This document shows, piece by piece, positions 32,801 to 45,676 of a DNA stretch of 64,000 nt (position 1 is its first letter; each line of letters starts with the position of its first letter). Made by a program: the position numbers and the translations under genes. Below the pieces are notes generated by a model. That model did not search any database. It was given only the letters and a program-made list of their open reading frames with translations, and was not told the origin of the DNA. Source of the stretch: Varroa destructor (taxonomy: Eukaryota; Arthropoda; Arachnida; Mesostigmata; Varroidae); NCBI RefSeq assembly GCF_002443255.2, contig NW_019211456.1, positions 33,291,341 through 33,355,340 on the forward strand, in the 5' to 3' direction.

Positions 32801-35136
32801 TATAATTATTTATCCTTGTTAATTTGTGGTTAATATGGCCTAGCATTTCGCATGCGGGTTGGAACGACTAAATAAACACAATCTGTATCAAGCGTCATTC
32901 AAGTTAAATATTTACCAAAAGCAAAGGGCTCAAAGTAAAGAAATGAAACAGATCTCTTTTTTGATACACTACTAACAGCACGAAAATGACAAATTTTTAT
33001 ATCTCAGTATTTAGAATTTCTTTCCATCATACCCTAACTGCATGTTCCCTTTTCTGGCGTCGTTTATCACCACGCTTCCGTTCGGCATCTTTTCTCTTCT
33101 TTTCTTCACGGCGCTCTTCGCGCATTCGGACCTTCTCCATCTTTTTGGCTAGTACGAATTCTATAAGTGGTGTGACCACGTTGGGAACTCCATTGTTGGC
33201 GCGTAACTCACGATCGCGTCGCTCGAGTTCTTCGACCGTCGCCTCTAGCGACGGTAGATCAACTTCTTCCTCTACATCCATCGTCTCTATAAACTTTTGA
33301 AATTCCGCATCTGCCGAAAAATACGATGCAAAATAATTTCCATAATTACGATGCAAAAATCGAATGCATTAGGATGTATTTCATTGCATAAGGGAAGTAA
33401 GCATGTTTTTTTAAAATGACCGAAAAACATTTACCCTGAAACTAATATACCAAGCCGCACATTCAATAGTGGGGAAAAAACTTGATTGAAGGTTAACCTT
33501 GAAAATTGTAGAAGCTATAAATATCGATAGCGTACGTACCCTGTTCAATCGTTCCATTTTTGATATCGGCCTTCTTGGGTTTTTTGCGAGGCATCTTTTG
33601 AAACGGAGCAAATTCTACAATCGCAGGGTAGTCTTGTCCGCGTTCATCAAGGAAAACATAGCCGTCCCATTTGTCTCGAAAATTCACAACCTCCTGATGA
33701 TCACGAAAGGCAATGTACGCGCGGCTAAAACTGTGGCCACTCATGCTACTATGCATGCTAGGTAGACAAAAAAAAGTCAGTATTTTAGCATGTTCGTATC
33801 ATGTATATATAGATAAATAGATTTAGTTAGTTCGTTTCATTTAAAATTGTTTAAAGTTTGACCGTACTTTATAAAACAGGGGTCACATCGACGACGATGT
33901 ATGACAATCGAATGTTAAAGAACACAAGAATAAAATACCTATTATCTGCGGGCACGAAGTAAAATGAATCGTGCTCTGGAAGAGGGGATACTTGCTCCAC
34001 AAAATCATCTTCACACATCGACGGCGGCAACCGGCGAATCACCACCTGAAAAAGAGAAATAACAATTCGTTGATTCAATATCTCAATAGTGAATCGGCGG
34101 TTGAAACTCTTTAAGGAGGACCAACGTCTATATCTTGCATTTTTCAGATTCACATCAACACATTTCTTAATGCAGCTTTGAAAATATATTGTAGTACAGT
34201 ATCAGTTCATTTGTATTTGTAAAATTATCAATAACATGATGAAATCGCGAGATAAAATAAAACAAGGCATTTTTGTTTTGTGTATATTAGAGTATCCAAT
34301 GAACATGACAACTAAATCATAGATTCTATATAAAATATGAAGGAACTACCCTTTCCTAGACCTAAGGACCTACGATTTCTTTAAAGTGAAAACACTAAAA
34401 TTAGATGGATGCGAGCCAAATTTATTGTGTATTCGGCGCTTTATGTCCAAACATCGTGGTGTGTTAAGTATTCAGTACGAAATTTGCAACCAGTTAATTG
34501 CGAAAACACCTAGTTGTGTAGTGTCATCATAGAAGAGTCTCTCCATTTCTGCTTATAATATAAGCACTCTATGTCACCCTATTTTTTATGTAAAAAGTCC
34601 CATAGAGTATATTATTTGTCTCTACCAGATTTCCCAGGAGCGCAAATCCTATTTTAATTATAAAAAATACTTAAAGAGTACAACGATATTTTAATCTGTC
34701 TTTGAAAATACAAATATATGAGCCTTTTCTTTTCAGCCAGTACACATAAGTACGTATTCAGCATATGCAACAATGTTGTTAAAAAAAAAAAAAATATATA
34801 TATATATATATAAAATTATATCAGTATAAAATAATTTACTTATTGACAATTTTTTAATCGAAAAGAAAATGCTTTAAATTCTTGATAATGACATAATTAC
34901 ATGTAAAGTGTGAAATCCGTCTAGAACAGCTATAGTTTGGTAATGATATTTTTTCCAATTGCATCTGTGAATTGCTGCACAGCTGATTAGATATTTATAT
35001 ATTTAGGTTACTAATTTGAGGCGGCTAAGTTAATTAGTACCTTCAGGACACGGCCCCTGCGCGATTTCGAGCGCTTGTCGCCGCTTGTCTTCAGTACCTT
35101 GACATTGTCAGACTTATCTTTTTCGTCTTGAGTCAT
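29842..35136 (-). CDS. Upf3: UPF3, nonsense-mediated mRNA decay factor (10 exons, 767 aa, complete)
   Basis: UPF3 links the exon junction complex to UPF2/UPF1 in nonsense-mediated decay. Exons in transcript order: 35136-35041, 34045-33939, 33757-33540, 33310-33033, 32705-32377, 32112-31939, 31526-30840, 30623-30380, 30149-30078, 29940-29842; phases agree and the sum is 2304 nt. Residues 33-140 form the UPF3 RNP-like domain: VVIRRLPPSMCEDDF, PEHDSFYF, RAYIAFRDHQEVVNF, DGYVFLDERGQDYPAIVEFA, then the basic KMPRKKPKKADIKNGTIEQ. Residues 234-630 are a very long charged region dominated by RD, RE, NR and DR pairs. The last exon carries FRPSLEIYKPGSGRKK, the EJC-binding motif (RPAMQLYQPG in vertebrates). 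At 767 aa it is longer than human UPF3B because of the charged region. The start has CAAAG before ATG. The acceptor of exon 9 is uncertain: a better-looking site at 30169 would give an in-frame stop after exon 8. Confidence 0.93.
30840..31526 (-). repeat. Low-complexity arginine/aspartate/glutamate coding tract in UPF3
   Basis: One 687-bp exon encodes about 229 residues of near-continuous RD, DR, RE, NR and KD pairs, such as GRDRDRTRDRGKGG and DRREERSDRR-like runs. The neighbouring exons 32705-32377 and 32112-31939 continue the style. The opposite strand shows long spurious frames because of the codon bias; those are not genes. Confidence 0.8.
34781..34813. repeat. Poly-A/(TA)n microsatellite
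   Basis: Fourteen A residues followed by an uninterrupted TA run, in the first UPF3 intron. Confidence 0.9.
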
Positions 35137-36170
35137 CTTTGTCTACTAACAGATACACAAGGGAGATAAATTCACTGGAAATAACACGCACTTCATAAAC
35201 CATAACAACACGTCTGGCTAAAGAGATCGATTTACCTGTGCTGTTTGGGTGTGCGTATGTGTCAATCAGCAGACAACTCATCACGAGTGTTTTTGTTTAT
35301 TAGAGAGTCGCCGTAGCCGACGCAGCTATGCGCCAAATTTGAATATTATCAACGAACATTTATGCCAGTGGTGGCTCGCTAAACAGCACGGCCGGGTCAT
35401 TTTTATGAGAAGAGTTAAATATAAACTGTCTGCAATTCCTAACCAGGGCTAGTACTCCAGCCAAACTGTTGACATCGAAAAAAAAACAGCGACGACAATC
35501 AATTCGGAGGGGACAAATTGCGGAAATTTCACCCATTAACCTACGTGTCCTATATGAGTAGTTCCCACAAGCGTAGTTGGCCTAGAATTCGACTAATAAG
35601 CATGTGACATATACTGTGCGTAATAATAAAAAAATTGAGATTTTTTTTTATTGTTTATGCTATTTCCTTAAAAAATATTAAAACCTAAGCATGTTATTCG
35701 TTCAAGTAGTAACTGTTTTTTTTTTTTCTAAATGTTTATAAAATGTTTGATGTTCGCAAAAGATTTGAATCTTATTAGAAATTTTATTTTGCTCAGGCGT
35801 CTTTCTACCTGTTACATGCAATTAGAAAGCTTTGGTCAAAAAAGCGCTCTATGCTAAGCTAGATGCCAATGCAGCGTAGAAACAACGTATAATTACACAA
35901 ATTGTGTGAAAATAAATATGATCAACTTCTATATAAGTAACACTAATTTCTAATAATATTGATGGAACGCTATTTCGTTAACGAGTATAGTTCCGTTTCG
36001 ATTTGTTTTTCTCATTAACTGAGTAACGTTCGACTGGAATGGCGGCATTTTACATTTTAAAAAATTCCCCTTGTATGTAATTCTGCTAACTACTGCATCT
36101 AAATCGCAACACAGTTAACCCATGGTGACTCTTCTAATCCAAATATTTAGACTATATTCGAAGTGAGCGC

Positions 36171-36779
36171 ATGGAATGGAGGAAGCAGAATTCTCTCGTT
36201 TATCATAATATTGTTCTAAGTGCTATTGAGGAAGAAGCACCATTAAGTCCTTCATCTAGGGTATTATCTGCTGAGCTTATTAAAGCGTAGTTTAGAGCAT
36301 GTTCAGCGAAGTTTGTTGAAACTCACACAGTTTCTAGTGGCGTTGAATCAGCCTATACTGGAGTGATCCAGTTCGTTTTATGGGACCCCACGCTATCTTG
36401 GTTATACATAGCTTCGATGTATTGTCAAGTATCATTTTCTATAAGAATGTTTGCAGATCTTAAAGGTTTATCGCTCGACAGCCGCCTACGAAGTCTGTCG
36501 TTCTCAGGATAATACGTCCAAGTGATAATGCACGTTTTGTGGGAAAATTGTCAGGATAACGATGTGATTGATTCGTTTTTTGTGAGTGAACGTCAGTCCA
36601 TGCTATTGCGAAATTGCCATATTAGGTACTGTCGCCAAATAGCTGTCTAAATGCACATGGGCAAATTGAGCCAGTTGTCTTTAGTAAGGATATTCGTTTT
36701 ATCCTCTTTTGTAGATGGGCTTATATTCAGTGGACCTGTGAATATAATGGAGCTCATCTGTTAGAGCAAATCTTGAGGT
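36171..36779 (+). pseudogene. Possible decayed coding sequence, unknown family
   Basis: One plus-strand frame stays open in four long blocks (39, 73, about 45 and about 45 codons) separated only by single stops at 36288, 36507-36509 and around 36650, beginning MEWRKQNSLVYHNIVLSAIE. The block is less AT-rich than its flanks. Such clustering suggests an old coding sequence or an unrecognised transposon fragment. I do not recognise the protein, and chance is possible. Confidence 0.3.
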
Positions 36780-38584
36780 TATGTGTACAAAATGTACTGC
36801 ACAAAGTACTTAATCAGAATAACCTGCATGTAATAACAAAGGCATAATAAACGTTTTCGACCTTTAGGATTATTCGAGCTCTAAAGTGTAAATTAACATT
36901 ATGAGTGTCATTTTTCTATGTGTGAATGCATGTGTGTATGTGTATATATGTATATAAAACACACACAAAAGCTGACGGCGGTCGTTCCGGCTTGGTTCGC
37001 AGCGGCTTGGTACTGTCTGATTTTGTCTGTTTTATCAATTAACGCTTTGCAGTTGACATATCATTAAATTTAGGCAAGCGATGTCTGTTGTGAGTTATGT
37101 CCTATACTCCTAAAAGCAAGATAGCTTTATAAATTACTGCTTGATTGCGCATGTTCGATGCATGACGAACACATATTACAGTCTCAAAGTAAATTTAGAC
37201 AGGAAAAATGCACTAATTGAAAGCAGGTTTATATTAAAATATACTCATGTGCATATGAATCTTGATTCCAACACCCAATGGGTGTACTTGAATCTTGTTT
37301 TTGTAGTTCATATTATACAGACAGTCGCTTTATACCTGGATGGTAAATACAATGGTGAACTACTCTTTACATTGTGTCTGCAAATTAAAAACAATCCAAG
37401 CGTAATATTTATAAATTAACCTTTTAAAATTGTTGTAAAAAACCTTTTGAAAATATATTGAGTTATTCAACGAGCAAGCATTATTGAAACTGACCACTAT
37501 TTTCAGTAGCTTCGATCTTTGTATTGTATATTTTAGATCCCAGTCACCTTGGATTGAAGATGATCGGGCCATCGGGGAAAAACCAATATTTTTGCGAATG
37601 CTACTATCGAGCGCTGGCCTACAATTAGTTCCAGTTTGTGCTTATTCAATATAGGCTAAAACAGCTAGTGACCAACTATCGACGGTCGTTAGCATTTGTG
37701 GTTTGTGCAGTTATCACTACGGCTTTTGCCCATAATAAAATTTCATTTTGATATTATGTAAATGTAAAACCGCTAAACAACGCACTACTATGCGGCTAGT
37801 TTTCTGTCATTGTGTTGGTCAAACTATGTATAAACGACCATAAGGGGGTTACACATAAGAATGAACCTATGTGGTCTTGTCGAAACGAAATGAACCTTCT
37901 GTTTGGCCTGCATAATTTATGTGGTTACTGTAGTCGAGTGTTACAATACAGTCAGACATTTTCAATCATGTTAAGACTATATAAAAATGTATTGTATTAT
38001 ATATTGAGATAAGAGTGCGCGCAACTGTTTCATTTGTTTCGATAGGATTTCTCTGTCTGTCAGATATCAACCAGCATTGACACAGACTATCATCCTGTGT
38101 AAAGTAAGGTACCCATTGCTGCTTACACTCAGTAGCATTTACGGTTAGACAACATTGTTTTTTTCGTTTCAAATTTGAGATCGTCAGCCGTCTTTAATTC
38201 GCCATTGTTCCGATCGACGCAGCGTTTGATGCCAATAGGGGAGCTTCCGTTCAAGAAAATCTATACGGCAAGGTCTGGTCAAGCATCATAGGTACGTATA
38301 GTTGACCCACTGAGCGATTCAGAGTTGAAAAGAAATACACTGGCTTCTCGTGACTAGCTGTTCAGGATTTTAACCTGCCAACAACATAGGTGTACTGTGC
38401 TCGATTTTATAATGAAAACAAGCGTTTTTTTGCTATTTGCGAAAGCTTTTACAGTACACTATAGATGTCATTGGGAAATTTTCTGAGCAATGTATTTTGA
38501 GAACTCTGAAAAAGATGAGTATTGAATTTAGGATGTTCTTAGCGCTTTATCGATGAATCGGAATACTAGCTGTTTTAAAGTAAA

Positions 38585-38635
38585 AAAAAAAAACTTCACA
38601 GTAAAGCAGATTGCTTTACTGTGAAGTTTTTTTTT
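38585..38635. repeat. Perfect 24-bp inverted repeat with 3-base loop
   Basis: Nine A plus CTTCACAGTAAAGCA, then loop GAT, then TGCTTTACTGTGAAG plus nine T. All 24 pairs match. The flanks show no obvious extension or target-site duplication. Confidence 0.95.
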
Positions 38636-39299
38636 CATGCAAATCACGAAGGTGTATTAAAAGTTACAAGCAAGATCTACGAACATGTGCAACGTGTTAA
38701 AACACTATATCGTAGATTATAATGGGTTTCTCTCTAATTTTTGGCATCCAAATTTTGCCATGAACAAATTAGATGCAATTATTTGTTATATAACTTATCT
38801 AGTAAAGTCAAAAATGGCAATCTAACATATCTATATTTTGTATGCTGCTACACAGAGTACTTCCTTGGAAGTGTGGAAGGCGATTATGGATGACAAATAT
38901 ATAGTTTCGTAATCAGATCTGTTGGTTGTCCACATAGTAAGGAAACTTTCTGGTTGGTTTTACTTACACAGAGGACCATTTGAGCTTTGTTTGATTTACG
39001 TCGTAAGAATATCTAATTACAATGAAAGTTAGAAATTCAAATGCTCTTTGAATAAGCATAATATGTTACGAGTTAACCCATGAAGTACTCGTATGAAACA
39101 TTTCCGTTATGCTTAACGTCAGCTTATTTGTCTGGTTTGGTTCAAGACATAGAAATCCTTTAAACATGGGTATAATTTAAAAACAATTATTGAGTGTTGA
39201 AGCTTCGAAGCCGTCAGTTCTGTTGTTACGGCATATTCAAGTATTAGGGGCGCCCTACAACGCCGTGACCCACTAAAATCTATATCATTATAACCTAGT

Positions 39300-40760
39300 A
39301 ACGCTTAACACCACTACTGAGAAACTTCTCTCAACTAAGTCATCTGAGACACTGGCTAGCATCCTTGTCGTTCAGTCTTCCACCAACAGCGTCATCAGCT
39401 GAGTTCAATCTCGGATCATCAGCCACAGTCTTCCAATTACTTTCAAACTGTGATACGAAGTCAGTTGTCGGCCGTTTCTCTATCCAGGCAGGTATACATG
39501 TCTCTCTCTCCTCCTCCTCCCCTCTAAATGCGCCGGTTCGTCTCTCTTTCACTCTGACTTCCGAACTACGAACGGGCGCCAGGGGAAAACGAACCGAACT
39601 GAACTAGTCGCTATATGATCGCTTTCATGGCCCCCAAGCAACATTCTCCTTTCCCTTACCGTAGCCAGCATTCGTCAACAATCGTTGTGCTCGGAGCGCT
39701 GGTTGCGTAGGTTTATCGTGCCGTCGCTGCTTCTATTTTACAACGAAACCGGCAAAGGTTAGTTTGCCTGGCCGTTTGCTCTGTGGAACCGTTGAGATTA
39801 ACTGGCACTCCGCTGCGACGCTAACTATGAACGTGGTGACGGTAATGGCAGACGCGACGACGGCGGCGGCTGCAGTAGCAGGAGAGGCAACGTTGCTTCC
39901 CCGCGATTCGGCTGGCCGTGCTTCTCGCCATATTAATGCACCGTGGTTCAGGCGCCGTGATCTCTGCGTTCAACGCTAACATTATCAGCAACAGCAGCGT
40001 CATCATCAGACGCGGCGGCGGCGGCAGCAGCAGCAGAAAAGGTCTATTCTGTCACTCAGTCGCTCTAAATATAGGCTCTCTTTCTGCACACACATAGTCT
40101 CTATCCGTCGCTTGGTTAGTTGGTCTATCTGTTAATGCTTTGCTGTTCCCTGCTTCCGCCATTGCGGCGTGTCCATGTAGATAGAGTGCTAGGTTAAGGC
40201 TGTCGAACTGGCATGCTCTACCAGCGCCGCACGCACGCCTTGGTCGTTCGGTTGCTCTACAAGGTTGCGTATCTATATGTTGCGGCGACTCTACGGCGCG
40301 CCGGCGATGGCAATGACGATGTCGATGGCGATGGCGATGTTGGTCGCTTAGCATAGATTAATAAACCGACAGAATACAACAACAACAGCAAAAACGACTA
40401 GTAGTACATAAAGTAGGAAAGAGTCCAACTTCAAGATTGCTGATGGCTGAACACCACACATTACTACTTTACTGGTCCTGCCAGTAAGACTACAGCGGCT
40501 GCCGCCGTCACGAGCGTTCAATCTGACCAGCATGCTGATCACTGAGGGAGGTTTTCCAAGCACGCAGCGCAAGGCAGTACCAGGCATCTTGATCAGCGAG
40601 TGTGTCTCAGCTCAGCCGCGGTAGCTGCTGTATCAATGCAGGTAGAACAGACAGTCAGAAGAGCAGGCTGAAGAGTGGAAGAGCGTGGCTGGGTTGTTCC
40701 GGGCCCGACCCAATCAGGGCTCCCTCAAGCTGAACATCGGCGCTTCATTAGCACATGAAA
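39300..40760. promoter_or_regulatory. GC-rich, CpG-containing island, possible promoter or 5' UTR
   Basis: About 1.4 kb stands out from AT-rich flanks by high GC, CpG, CT-rich tracts (TCTCTCTCCTCCTCCTCCC) and GCG/GCA/GAT triplet runs, for example around 40010-40035 and 40300-40340. Short frames exist on both strands, but none has domain content or clean splice context. The nearest plus-strand coding start is the CAP-Gly/RBR gene at 48929, so this may be its distal promoter and leader. This is inference from composition only. Confidence 0.4.
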
Positions 40761-42384
40761 AGAAAAAACGAAAAGCCAAACAAGTAGAACAAACAACAGT
40801 AGCAGCACCCATTATAAAAAAAATATTACTTTATTAATAATGTGGGTACATTGAATTGAATAAGTCTACATATACAGTTGATATTCAAGTGGAACGTGCG
40901 CGTGTACAGGCGGGTGACCACATTGGGTCGATGATGAATACGTGTGCCAGTGGTGTAGCCGGAATTTATTGTGTTGTGAATTCCTGAAATTGAAACATCT
41001 ATAACGATTGTTGCTAATCGTACTTGTTATAGTGTATGAGTGCTTTGGAAAAGTGTTGAAGTGTGTGGCGTGCCACGTCCTTCGTACGGATAATGGATGA
41101 AGCATTATCATAGCTTGGATCAGGACATTCTTAAAAAAAGTTGTCACCGTTGCTCGTAATAATGTGCACTCTGTTCGAGTTTCCTTCATTAATATCTCTG
41201 GACGAGGTAATCTCCCCGTCGCATTAATCACAGAAACATCTAGCTACAATCGTCATAAAATAGCAATTCGATAAAGAATTACTGTTTTAATGAAAATTGT
41301 TGGTTAGGTATTCTGTTTCGTTAGCTATTTAGTATAGTAGTATATCTATCTAGTAACCCCTTGAAGCAAGTCTTCAAAAACACCACAAACAATTCCTTTT
41401 ACATATTATAATCTCGCTCTGTGGCACTATCAGCGGCAAGATGTGGTACACGATTAAAGCCCTCTATGCAACTAAGAATCCAATAATTCCCTTCCTATTG
41501 AAAACGCGCGACAAAGTCAATGCCCTTTAGAAATTTGATTCACTGCAAGATGGCAGTCACAAGCGTGAAAAATAGGTGATCAAAAATGAAACGAAGTAAT
41601 GCTTAACTATTTTAGGCTCGAATATAACCTTTTTTAGAGCCTTGAAGTTCAGCGTCCTGTGTTGTGATCCCTATTTCGGTTCGGTTTCCTTTTGTATCGG
41701 TCTTTGTTGTAATGCTATAGTACCACAGCGGTACTGAGGCTAGCCGTATAAGGAAAACAGCTGGGCGTCACCTTTGAAAAACTCTTCCTATACAACATTT
41801 ATTTGACGGTTTTGCCCAAGTGCCGCAGTTAGACATCCATTTATAATGAATTTTATTATCATCGTTGATATAACTAGTATTCTGAGTTCACTCCGTTCGT
41901 GTTCGATCACCGATGTACTGCTTAAGTAAGTTATCATTTAGCACTTCGAAAATACGCTCGGTAGCTGCATGTAGACAACAACGCCTTCGCGGAGGCGTAG
42001 TTGGGGAGAGGTTCAATTGCAAATGTTCTGATTGCCTCGAGTCGCATAGCAGGATGCTCGTGGGGGTCATTTTTGTGCAACCATTACAAGCCACTATTTT
42101 CGCATTATCACGTATAAAGCCGCAAAATGGCTTTCTTATTTAATTTATTTTAATATATATATTTAATTTACTATAGCTCTATTCGCCCTTGGCTGCGGTG
42201 GGGATCGTTACGCCAAACCCCGCCAACGATATACACTCCGCGATAAGTGCGGCTAAATGGACAAGGACACTGCGTTATAGATGAAACATGTATTCCCTGT
42301 TTGTTGTAATAATTCTACAATCATATTGACTACTTATTATTTTTAGCTTTCCCAGTTCGGAATTGGAAACTTTGTTCGTTCTTT

Positions 42385-42412
42385 TGCGTGCGTGCGTGCG
42401 TGCGTGCGTGCA
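42385..42412. repeat. (TGCG)n microsatellite
   Basis: Seven tandem TGCG/GCGT units, uninterrupted. Confidence 0.9.
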
Positions 42413-45400
42413 CACCAATATAGGAGCTATTCATTACAAGACGATCCTTAATCGCACCTGTCTGTAACGAAGAACTGGTTGAGATTCCAATGACTTTTGT
42501 GAACTGAACAAGCAAGTAAACCCGACAGGATGGATTGTTGAGTAAGGATTGACAGAATAAACACCGGTTGTACGAGAACCTAGCTAGAAGCGTGTATCGT
42601 ACAGATGGCTTTAAATGAAAACGTTACGGCTGTTTAGACAATGGTAGCTACTACTGGGTTATAACGCCTGCATAACCAAACACTGATATAATTTTAAACT
42701 CGGTTAATAGCTAAAGACTGCATTTTGCAATTTCGTTACTAGGTATGATTGTATTAAACGTTCCTCTTAGTTAGTACAATCAAAAGGCACATCATTCTTT
42801 TTGGGCACTAATATGTTTGTGATTACCATCCATTTGTCTAATCAGTTCTACATAAACTGGCCATGGTATCATGGAAGTGTTAGGACAATGCAAAAATAAT
42901 TAAGGCCTTTTCAAACTCCTGCAAATGGAGACGCTTTTCGGAACAGCAAAAAAACAAAGAGATAAATATTACTTGCTTCTTTGAGTTACTACACGAACGC
43001 CAAGTACAAAAAAATGTATACGCACGCCTGTGGTGGTTCCGACACCAAAAGCAAGTGTTTTTCCTTTCAACTTCATTGTTTATATTCGGACCTTCTGTAC
43101 GGAACTGATGCATAGGACACATGTTGAGAAACTAGGCCATCCAATGGAAACGTATTTAAGCCATAGTTCTAAAAATTATTTTCGTGCTGGTATATATACA
43201 ACTAAGCCAAGAGCAAAGCATAGCTCTCGACTAGTTGAACGTAATGCTAAGGATTATTTTGCCAGCGCATACGAGTGGTATTACGTAGAGAGTTCGGAGC
43301 GCGTGACACATTCGGATTCTGCCTCCGCCGACTCAAACATAATATTGCAACGTGTATTATAGTCCGCTACCGGAGTAACTGTTCCTGCTACCATGTGGTC
43401 TGAAAGAAAAGGCTGGCCGCTACTCATTGACTTCTAGCCATTTTCATGTCCAGAACTTGAACGATGGCTACAAACAATACTATCGATTCTAGACTTGTAG
43501 TGCACAGGCCACTGTCGCTGTAATAATACATCAAAGGCAACCTTCGTTGCAACATATGGAATATCGTTATGTCAGCGTCCTTCTAGTGTAAAATTTACCT
43601 AGGAATCAATCGAGCCGATGGCAAAAAGACTACCTTGAACATTAGCGGCAATAAGTATGAACTAAGTAAATGGATCAAACGCTAAACGCCGCCAAAAACG
43701 ACAAACATGCAATCAAAAGATGGAAGCCTATGTATCACTATGCTAACATTATTCCGAGTTGCCGTAACTTAAAACTGATTTAACTTAATTCATGATTCGC
43801 TCAAATGTTAAGTTGATTAATCGTAATCATCAAATAATTGAACAAAACATCTCGTGCTTATCGCCATGTCACCATTATGGGTGACTATCGTTCGAACGCG
43901 AGTCCGTCTTTTGTATGATGAACTTTTCTCTATATTGACAAACAACAAGAAATGCTACTCGATTTCCGAAGCCTTTAAAAAAGTAGCGTCGGTGTTAATA
44001 CGAACAGAGGATAAAAATCTTATGCATCACTCCTTGTATGCTATAATAAACGACAATATCCGTATGTGTAGATACGATCAATGCTGGCTGTGAAAGCAAG
44101 TATGTAAAAATTCTGAGAACTTTGGATCTGAAGGCGTCACCAAGGGTACGATGCAAGAATTCAAGTTCATAGCCTGAACGAGACATAGTATGTAAAAATT
44201 TAACAGCTTCTGTTACGAATTACATGTTACTTTCTTATATGAAGCAATGTATCGTTTTGCGTAATTCTAGTGCCCCCTCCCTGTATTGTTACACGTGGAG
44301 AGCTCCAAATCAAAAGGAGGCGCCGCAAACGTCATATTTTTTCCGCTAGTTAATAGTGCTAACAAATCAACGGTGCGCACTGACTAATTTTCGGCTTATT
44401 TATAGAATTACAGTTTTCAAAAAGGCTAAAAAGACCGCGTCGGATTGCCCAAAGTACTACGCCATAATCATCACGTCACACTTATTAGATTAAGCGGTAA
44501 ATACAGCATAAGTCGCCTCTTCAGACCTGGAAAAGAATTGCAGTCGACACCGAAACAGAGGAGCAATATAGGGCCAAAGGTGTTGTTTCAATGCAGCAAA
44601 TAGCGTATCTGGAGCGGGAAGTTTTTTTAGTTGAGCTCTTCCATTTTTCATTCGCGTGATGCCCGCTGACCGGAAACTTGCTGAATAGATTTCCTTATTT
44701 TTGCTGAATATATATATAATATGAGGTTCGATAGCTTGCCTGGCCAATGCAGTGTCGCGAACTAATCAGAAGAATCTGCAGACGGTGCGATATACATTTT
44801 ACACAATAAAAACTTGCGCTTAGCAAGAATATTGCCGTTTCGGTTGTTGGCTGGAAAACAGCCGAGGGACAAGAAATTACTTTTTTTTATTTGGTAGAGT
44901 ACATTTTCGAAAGTGATGCTATGTCGCTCCGGAAAAGCCTTTAAAGGTACTTATCTGGAACTTTACACTCGTATTAAACTTTATCAGTTATTGTCTAATA
45001 ATTTTCAGAAACGTCTAAATTTATAATGAAGCTCAAATCTAATTTTAGGGTCTTATCGTTTCTGCTCAGAATTATTCGGGACCATATTAACGCAGTCAGA
45101 TAGAAAACAGAACATCGTACATCACAACTTATGTAAATAGAACTGTTTTAATTGCACACGTGGAACATTTCAAAAGCATCCAAATTCCAACTGCAATGAC
45201 TTAAGTGTAGATGCTTTCCATTAATACAAGCGCGACTACAAGAACTTAAAAAAAAACAGCAGAGAAACATCGCAAGTGACTGGCTTGTTTCTGTTGGGCC
45301 TAGTGATTTCTTCTGACCTCTGTCTTTAGAACGCTGTTTTTAGTCCCATTGTTTGAGCGGTTGCCCAAAAAGCTACCAAGTAGACAGTATAAACATTCGA

Positions 45401-45655
45401 CCGTGTAACTATGGCAGAGTGCTCTTTGAAACAACTTCGTTTATCAACTCATGGACTAGGCCACAGGTAGCTGTTTCGATCGTGTCGGTCCTGCTATTAA
45501 AAGCTAATATGAATCCAGTTTTTTTAGAACTGCTAAAGGCACAACGAGCGAGTCCTCGTTTCAGATTAGCTTTCGTTTTCAACTACTATAAACGGAATAA
45601 ATTTATTACAAAAATATCATATCTTTTAATCTGCCAGAGCTGAAGTTACAATGGT

Positions 45656-45676
45656 TATATATATATATATATATAC
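45656..45676. repeat. (TA)n microsatellite
   Basis: Uninterrupted alternating TA run of about 20 bases. Confidence 0.9.

Larger units (their letters stand above)
35137..39300. other. Upstream of UPF3: AT-rich, no confident gene
   Basis: Starts with the UPF3 5' flank. It contains a degenerate reading frame (36171-36779) and a perfect hairpin (38585-38635), both listed separately, plus a TG/TA-rich stretch at about 36920-36970. Short frames at 35249, 37141 and 37812 have no recognisable features. Confidence 0.5.

Noticed and set aside
43030..43362. 110-codon plus-strand frame
   Set aside because: No domain, no flanking exon in phase and no conserved motif; a chance frame is the simplest reading.
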